This document shows positions 59,399-64,000 of a stretch of DNA of 64,000 bases, piece by piece (the first letter of the stretch is position 1; each line of letters begins with the position of its first letter). The stretch lies in NCBI RefSeq assembly GCF_045310675.1, contig NZ_JBJHZZ010000009.1, positions 1 to 64,000 of the forward strand, in the 5' to 3' direction. Source of the DNA: Clostridium_AT stratigraminis. Lineage in GTDB: Bacteria > Bacillota > Clostridia > Clostridiales > Clostridiaceae. The position numbers were made by a program, and so were the translations under genes. The notes below the pieces were generated by a model, which worked only from the letters and a program-made list of their open reading frames with translations, had not been told where the DNA came from and did no database searches.

Positions 59399-59440
59399 AA
59401 AAAAAGGGATGAGTTAAAAACTTTTAACTCATCCCTTTAA
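59399..59440 (-). terminator. Terminator of the LTA-synthase-like gene
   Basis: AAAGGGATGAGTTAAAA / TTTTAACTCATCCCTTT, 17-bp perfect stem with a 2-base loop core; on the minus strand it is followed by a run of T. It also faces the MFS gene on the plus strand. Confidence 0.9.
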
Positions 59441-59441
59441 G

Positions 59442-61310
59442 TTATTTTGCGTTATCTTTAAAATAATTACTTCTTATTATTGTATCAGAAATAGTTATAC
59501 CTTCAATTTCTGAGGTTTTTTCTTTTTCACTAGAACTGTTACCTATATATTCTCCATTTGACAGAACTGCAAAACTCTTATTGGTATTAAATAAATTCTT
59601 ACCTATAGCCGTTCTTTCAAGAGATTTGGTATCGGCACCCATTAAATAAGCGAGGCTAGGAAGAAGGTCAACTTGTCCGCCAATATTACTGAATTTCTTA
59701 CATTCCATACCTTTAGTGTATATAATAAGAGGTACTCTCATATTATTATTCTGCCACCAGCTTTCTTGAGGCTGAATTTTTGAAACCTCATCATCGTAAT
59801 ATTTGTGTATTCCAGTATGGTCACCATATACCACTACTACTGAATTATCTAAGACACCATCCTTTTGAAGCTTGTCTAGAAAAATTCCAATGTGTTTATC
59901 AGTATAATGAATACTTTGAAAGTAACCGCCTAATTTTGTTTCATCGAGCTTACTGTCTAGTTTTAATTCTCTATATTGTGCTGGAATATCAAAAGGTCCA
60001 TGACTTGATAATGTTATCATAAAACTGTAAAAGGGCTGTTTTTGCTTTGCGATTATTGGTTCTGCCTGACGAAGAAAAGAACCATCACTTAAACCAAGTC
60101 CAATTGTTTCATCTAGTTTATAAGAGGTTTCATCCACTGCCTTTTGAAAACCAATGGAAGTAAGAGCAGGCATCCAATTCCAATAGGAACCTTTATCAGG
60201 ATGTAGTGCTATAGTTGAATAACCAATACCTTGCATTAGCTTAGGCAGAGAATTGTAACTATTATTAGGGTAACGGAAGAAAGTACTACCGCGTCTTACA
60301 GGATAAACTGATGTATTGGTCATTAACTCTGCATCTGAGGTTGTTCCGTTGTATACTTGTTCATAATAGTTATCAAAATAAAAACTGTTTTTTAATAATT
60401 TATTTATATTAGGAGTTATTTCTTGATTGTTAATTTTTTGCCCTATAACGAAATTCTCTAAGGATTCAACCTGAATTAGAATTAAATTTTTACCTTTAAA
60501 CATTCCCTTATATTCATTGTCTGGAAGGGATTCCTTATTATTCATGAACCAAGTTTCTATTTGATTTTTCTCAGTACCCGAAAGCTTAAAAGTCTTATTA
60601 TCTTCATAATAGTTATAGGCATCATAAATATGATAACCTAGAGGAGATAAATTAGCTATTGTTTGAGTAGGTGTCCAGCAAGTCCTAAAAAGTATGGTCT
60701 TTTGTCCTTTTTCAACTATATCTATTTTGTAATGGTCAAACCATATATATCCTATAGATATCAATAGGCTCAATAAAAAAAATATAGGTAATCTCTTTTG
60801 ATTCTTATATTGGCTTTTGTAAAATATAGTTAACGGAATTAAAATTATAAAGTCAATTACAAAAACCAAGTCTATTGTCCTCATCATTGAGAATACATCA
60901 CTAGATAAATTGTTTAAATTTCCAGTTTGACTTAAATTGTGCAGGGTTATGAAACTATTAAAACCTCTAAAATACCATAAATCACATAATAATAGAAAGG
61001 TAAATAATAGATCTATAACTATAAAATACAGAAGCTTGCCTCTATTTTTAAATAAAAAAGAAAAGGACAAGAAAATAATAATAAAACATAAATAAACTAA
61101 TAGATGGGGACTTCCATAAAATGCCCAACCTACTTTAAAGGATGTGGCTTTATCGCTATTTATAAGCAAAATAAAAAGTATTGATTTTAAATAAAGGCAT
61201 AAGAGAGTTACAAAAAATAAAGTATCTTTTGCAAGTAATTGGAGGTTTTCTTTTAAAATGCCTTTTCTGTTGATTTTATTTGTATTTAATTTAGTAGTAT
61301 TATTTAGCAA
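59442..61310 (-). CDS. LTA-synthase-like sulfatase family membrane enzyme
   Basis: 622 residues, TTG start at 61310 with AAAGGAG eight bases upstream. Five N-terminal transmembrane helices (about 25-215) and an extracellular sulfatase-type domain (about 265-590). The metal and catalytic residues are visible: Glu in ILIQVESLENFV, Thr nucleophile in YNGTTSDAELMTN, and VVVYGDHTGIHKYYDD with Asp-His. This is the LtaS/phosphoglycerol transferase family, which polymerises glycerol phosphate or decorates wall polymers. Clostridia often have several paralogues, so which polymer is made cannot be told. Confidence 0.9.
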   Translation of the reverse strand: MLNNTTKLNTNKINRKGILKENLQLLAKDTLFFVTLLCLYLKSILFILLINSDKATSFKVGWAFYGSPHLLVYLCFIIIFLSFSFLFKNRGKLLYFIVIDLLFTFLLLCDLWYFRGFNSFITLHNLSQTGNLNNLSSDVFSMMRTIDLVFVIDFIILIPLTIFYKSQYKNQKRLPIFFLLSLLISIGYIWFDHYKIDIVEKGQKTILFRTCWTPTQTIANLSPLGYHIYDAYNYYEDNKTFKLSGTEKNQIETWFMNNKESLPDNEYKGMFKGKNLILIQVESLENFVIGQKINNQEITPNINKLLKNSFYFDNYYEQVYNGTTSDAELMTNTSVYPVRRGSTFFRYPNNSYNSLPKLMQGIGYSTIALHPDKGSYWNWMPALTSIGFQKAVDETSYKLDETIGLGLSDGSFLRQAEPIIAKQKQPFYSFMITLSSHGPFDIPAQYRELKLDSKLDETKLGGYFQSIHYTDKHIGIFLDKLQKDGVLDNSVVVVYGDHTGIHKYYDDEVSKIQPQESWWQNNNMRVPLIIYTKGMECKKFSNIGGQVDLLPSLAYLMGADTKSLERTAIGKNLFNTNKSFAVLSNGEYIGNSSSEKEKTSEIEGITISDTIIRSNYFKDNAK

Positions 61311-61395
61311 AACTAAAACTCCTTTTGTATTTTATATTTAAATCACAATAAAAATTATACAGTAATTATTTTAATAGAACAATAAGTAAAACAAA

Positions 61396-61422
61396 AATCT
61401 GGTTACATAAAATAACCAGATT
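61396..61422 (-). terminator. Terminator of the 53-residue membrane peptide gene
   Basis: AATCTGGTTA / TAACCAGATT, 10-bp stem, 7-base loop, followed on the minus strand by TTTTTGTTTT. Its presence supports the small gene upstream on that strand. Confidence 0.85.
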
Positions 61423-61435
61423 CAGTGTCTTAGAA

Positions 61436-61597
61436 TTAATAATTTATTGAAATTTGAGCTGAATATTTGTGTGGATTGATTTCTTCAATAGTTGGTATTT
61501 TACTATTCTTGTTTTTTAGGTAACCTCTGTATATAAAAAATATTTCAACTAAAAGTATTAATATTAATACGGCAAGTATTTTTATAAATCTTGACAT
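61436..61597 (-). CDS. Small single-span membrane protein, 53 residues
   Basis: ATG at 61597 has GGAGG five bases upstream. The product starts MSRFIKILAVLILILLVEIF, a positively charged start and one transmembrane helix (about 6-23), followed by a polar tail (KNKNSKIPTIEEINPHKYSA). It is not recognised. The ribosome binding site and the terminator right after the stop argue for a real gene. The tail would face outside or inside depending on topology; the N-terminal Arg/Lys favour N-in, tail out. Confidence 0.65.
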   Translation of the reverse strand: MSRFIKILAVLILILLVEIFFIYRGYLKNKNSKIPTIEEINPHKYSAQISINY

Positions 61598-61713
61598 TCA
61601 TACCTCCATATACATTGCTTGAGAATACAATATACATATATTAATATTTATGCTGTTAATATTACACATAATATTAAATTGAAATAATTTTTAACTTAAA
61701 ATAAAGTACTAAT

Positions 61714-62205
61714 TTACTGAAAGTACTGCTTTATTTTTGTGTTTTTATCTATAAATAGTAATAGAGGTAATCCAAGCACGTAGGTGCATACAAGTTCACC
61801 AAAACCAACTTGCAGTGCTGCTAAAATAAATGGAATGTTTGCTGTGTAAGTTAATAGTAGCCCTATAACCACTGCATTAACAAGTACAGCAGGCAGTGGA
61901 GCAATATACTTTTTAAATTTCATATTACTCTTTCCTATGTAATAGGTAATAATAGCTGCAATTAATGTAGCAAAAGAACCAACTACTATATCCAAAGGTC
62001 CTATTGAACTTAAAAGATTTGCTATAACACAGCCAATAAATAGTCCTGGAATTGATAGGGATGAGAAAAAAGGTAAAATTGTAAGGGCTTCTGCAACCCT
62101 AAATTGGATTTCACCATAGCTCATAAAGGCTAAAGACATGGTTAATGCGGCGTAAATTGCTGCTATAAGTGCTGCAATTACAATTTTTTGAGTTTTACTT
62201 TTCAT
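61714..62205 (-). CDS. queT: QueT family queuosine precursor transporter
   Basis: 163 residues, about five to six membrane helices. The QueT motifs YGEIQFRVAEALTILPFF and SIGPLDIVVGSFATLIAA are present. It is the substrate-binding (S) subunit of an ECF-type importer for a queuosine precursor, most likely preQ1 or preQ0. The preQ1 riboswitch in its leader gives direct support for this substrate. The shared ECF energising module is not in this window. Confidence 0.95.
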   Translation of the reverse strand: MKSKTQKIVIAALIAAIYAALTMSLAFMSYGEIQFRVAEALTILPFFSSLSIPGLFIGCVIANLLSSIGPLDIVVGSFATLIAAIITYYIGKSNMKFKKYIAPLPAVLVNAVVIGLLLTYTANIPFILAALQVGFGELVCTYVLGLPLLLFIDKNTKIKQYFQ

Positions 62206-62215
62206 ATTTTTTGTT

Positions 62216-62255
62216 CCTCCTAGTTTTGTTAAGGCAGGATGGTTACGAACTGCCT
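62216..62255 (-). promoter_or_regulatory. preQ1-I riboswitch
   Basis: Minus strand: AGGCAG-TTCGTAAC-CATC-CTGCCT forms the P1 hairpin with the binding loop, followed by TAACAAAACTAGGAGG, whose ACTAGG can pair with the loop as the pseudoknot. GGAGG is the ribosome binding site of queT, so ligand binding would block translation. This is the standard small preQ1 class I layout. Confidence 0.9.
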
Positions 62256-62404
62256 GTACCTTAGATATTTAAAGTACTTGTCTATTTTAGCTTGTATTTA
62301 TTCTTAAGTCAATAAAATTAGAACATATATCACTTTTAAGGAAAATGTATTATAATTAGTAAGTATGAGATTTTGTCTTAAGTATTATTTTTAAAGGAGT
62401 TTAC

Positions 62405-63649
62405 ATGAATAAAAACATTTTTGATGCAAAAATTCACATATTAGAAAATGGTCTACATTTAATTTCTATAAAAAAAGATAGCCAGCTTTCCTCTATACAT
62501 ATTGGCATAAAGGTTGGATCAATAAATGAAAATTCTAACGATAGAGGTATCTCCCATTTTATTGAACACATGCTTTTCAAAGGAACTAACAATTTTAATA
62601 ACGAAGAGCTAAATGATTATTTAGAACATAGGGGTGGAGAGTACAATGCCTACACTGACTATTCTTGTACGGTATATAGTATTACGGCCCTTGCAGAAGA
62701 ATTAGAACCCTCAATAAATATATTGTCTGATATGATACAATATTCTATCTTTCCTGAAAAAGAAATAGAAAGAGAAAGAGGAGTTATACTTGCAGAAATC
62801 AGAACAAGTAAAGATGATATTGAAGATTTTAGCTTTAAAAGGGCTAATGAAGTTGCATTTACTAATAGTCCTTTAAGATATGATACCTTAGGTGAAGAAA
62901 AAACAGTAAAAAGGTTTAAAAAGGAGCAAATTGTAGATTATTATAATAAATACTACTGTCCTAATAATGCATTCATTACTATAGTTTCTCCCTATGATCA
63001 TGAGGTGATATATAACCTTGTTAAAACCTACTTTTTTTCTTGGCAAAAAAGAGAGCTAAAAGAAGACAATGTTAGTTTAGAAAATAATATTGAAAAAAAG
63101 GTAGTTAGCTTAAAGAAAGATATCGAGCAAAGTACCATTGTATATGTTTTTACCTTTCACGGCTTAAGTAAACAAGAGGAGCTTGCTCTTAAAATTTTAA
63201 ATCATAAATTTGGAGAAAGTGCTAATTCAATTTTATTTAGGGAATTAAGAGAAGAAAAAGGTTTAGCCTATGATGTATATTCTCAGATGGATATTACAAA
63301 TAATGTTAAAACCTTATATATTTACACAGCAGTTTCAGAAGATAAGATTGATGAAGCCATTAACTCTATTGATGCTTCAATTAAAAAAATAAAAACTGGA
63401 GAAGCAAATTTTAATGAAAATACAGTTATACTTATGAAAAAGGTGCTAAAAACAGCTGTAGCTGCTACAATGGAAGACTGTACTGATTTAGGGAATTATG
63501 TACTTCATCAAAGTATGGATAATGAGAGTATTTATGAATTTCTCGAGGATATGGAAAATTTAGAGCAAATTAAAAGTATTGATTTATACAAAGTAGCTAA
63601 TAAGGTTTTTAACAGCCCTACAATTCATATTTTAAAATCTGAAATATAA
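62405..63649 (+). CDS. M16 family zinc peptidase (insulinase-like)
   Basis: 414 residues, ATG at 62405 with AAAGGAG seven bases upstream. The inverted zinc motif is ISHFIEHMLFKGTNNF (HxxEH) at about residue 50, with the distal Glu in EKEIERERGVILAEI. A second M16 half (about 170-410, with LREEKGLAYDVYSQ) lacks the metal site, as usual. Proteins of this type in Firmicutes (YmxG/MlpA-like) process small proteins or leader peptides in the cytosol. The recX gene starts 18 bases later, perhaps as an operon. Confidence 0.93.
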   Translation: MNKNIFDAKIHILENGLHLISIKKDSQLSSIHIGIKVGSINENSNDRGISHFIEHMLFKGTNNFNNEELNDYLEHRGGEYNAYTDYSCTVYSITALAEELEPSINILSDMIQYSIFPEKEIERERGVILAEIRTSKDDIEDFSFKRANEVAFTNSPLRYDTLGEEKTVKRFKKEQIVDYYNKYYCPNNAFITIVSPYDHEVIYNLVKTYFFSWQKRELKEDNVSLENNIEKKVVSLKKDIEQSTIVYVFTFHGLSKQEELALKILNHKFGESANSILFRELREEKGLAYDVYSQMDITNNVKTLYIYTAVSEDKIDEAINSIDASIKKIKTGEANFNENTVILMKKVLKTAVAATMEDCTDLGNYVLHQSMDNESIYEFLEDMENLEQIKSIDLYKVANKVFNSPTIHILKSEI

Positions 63650-63667
63650 TATATTTTAGGAGTTATC

Positions 63668-64000
63668 ATGATAGAAAAAATAACAAAAATTGAAATTCAA
63701 AAGAAAAATGAAGATAGAGTAAATATTTATATTAATTATGAATATGCCTTCTCCTGCAGTAAAGAATTAGTATATACTCATAAATTAAGTAATGGGCAGC
63801 AAATTGAAAGAGATGCCTTGAATACAATCGCAGCTGAAGATAATTATATAAAATGTAAGAATAGTGCACTTAGGATAATAGAAAGAACTTATAAATCAGA
63901 AAAGGAATTATTTGATAAACTCTTTGAAAAAGGTTATGATGATCAAACTATAGAGAAAACTATAGAATTTCTTAAAAACTATAGTTTCTTAAACGATTCA
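63668..64000 (+). CDS. recX: Regulatory protein RecX (3' end outside window)
   Basis: 111 codons visible, ATG at 63668, frame still open at the window end. The RecX helical repeats are recognisable: LNTIAAEDNYIKCKNSALRI, then RTYKSEKELFDKLFEKGYDD, IEKTIEFLKNYSFLND. RecX limits RecA filament growth. The start is 18 bases after the M16 peptidase gene, behind TTAGGAG. Confidence 0.92.
   Translation, partial: MIEKITKIEIQKKNEDRVNIYINYEYAFSCSKELVYTHKLSNGQQIERDALNTIAAEDNYIKCKNSALRIIERTYKSEKELFDKLFEKGYDDQTIEKTIEFLKNYSFLNDS

Noticed and set aside
1..64000. Sigma-54 (-24/-12) promoters that would fit the rpoN gene in the window
   Set aside because: No TGGCAC-N5-TTGCW type match with correct spacing was found by eye upstream of any gene here; a computed scan would be needed to be certain.

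Overview
The window is AT-rich bacterial chromosome from a low-GC, anaerobic, spore-forming Firmicute, almost certainly a Clostridium-type organism. Support comes from content: an H-type small acid-soluble spore protein, a complete cggR-gap-pgk-tpi-gpmI-eno glycolytic block followed by secG-rnr-smpB-ssrA, a HydABC-type [FeFe]-hydrogenase cluster, oxygen-sensitive glycyl-radical and radical-SAM enzymes, Agr-type peptide signalling, AGGAGG-type ribosome binding sites and frequent TTG/GTG starts. I see no tRNA, 5S/16S/23S rRNA, CRISPR array, insertion sequence or prophage.

Layout. 0-1.6 kb: end of a BmpA-type nucleoside ABC importer (two permeases). 1.6-3.0 kb: sigma-54 (rpoN). 3.1-10.4 kb: the glycolytic regulon, headed by cggR behind a tandem CggR-type operator. 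10.5-16.1 kb: RNA and protein quality control (secG, rnr, smpB, tmRNA) with a DUF2935 gene and a ymaF-like gene. 16.1-21.7 kb: two separate Agr-like peptide loci, one with a Cys-less precursor and a GHKL kinase, one with a canonical Cys precursor and a kinase-less sensor-like membrane protein, with an odd uracil-DNA glycosylase between them. 21.7-23.8 kb: a GGDEF/HD-GYP c-di-GMP protein and a spore protein. 23.8-28.3 kb: a Crp/Fnr regulator divergent from a YjjI/YjjW glycyl-radical pair, then an MFS transporter. 28.5-30.4 kb: a DegS/DegU pair. 30.5-38.1 kb: a complete Tad/Flp type IVc pilus operon, followed closely by an 870-residue dynamin-like GTPase. 41.4-43.9 kb: an unusual cytoplasmic chemoreceptor fused to an oligopeptide-binding-protein domain. 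44.0-48.6 kb: electron-bifurcating hydrogenase genes, in which the NuoF-like subunit is cut by one in-frame TAA before an otherwise intact ferredoxin domain. 48.8-54.5 kb: RecQ, a Suv3-like helicase, a TtcA/TilS-like PP-loop ATPase and small proteins. 54.6-62.3 kb, mostly minus strand: cell-envelope genes (L,D-transpeptidase, NlpC/P60-SH3 protein, LysM-SleB hydrolase under a c-di-AMP riboswitch, LTA-synthase-like sulfatase), an MFS exporter, a 53-residue membrane peptide and queT under a preQ1 riboswitch. 62.4-64 kb: an M16 peptidase and the start of recX.

How it fits together. Sugar catabolism to phosphoenolpyruvate is under CggR control. The hydrogenase would reoxidise NADH plus ferredoxin in fermentation. 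Surface attachment and signalling functions (Tad pilus, DegSU, Agr loci, c-di-GMP enzyme, peptide chemoreceptor) are clustered, and cell-wall turnover is tied to c-di-AMP.

The points most worth a second look are: the MCP-solute-binding fusion; the internal stop in the NuoF-like hydrogenase subunit; a two-hairpin repeat that occurs three times, once nested inside another copy; an L,D-transpeptidase whose only sensible start is ATT; the paired Agr loci without a LytTR regulator; and the dynamin-like protein behind the Tad operon. Start codons were chosen by eye from ribosome-binding-site spacing. Family names come from recognising motifs, not from a search.
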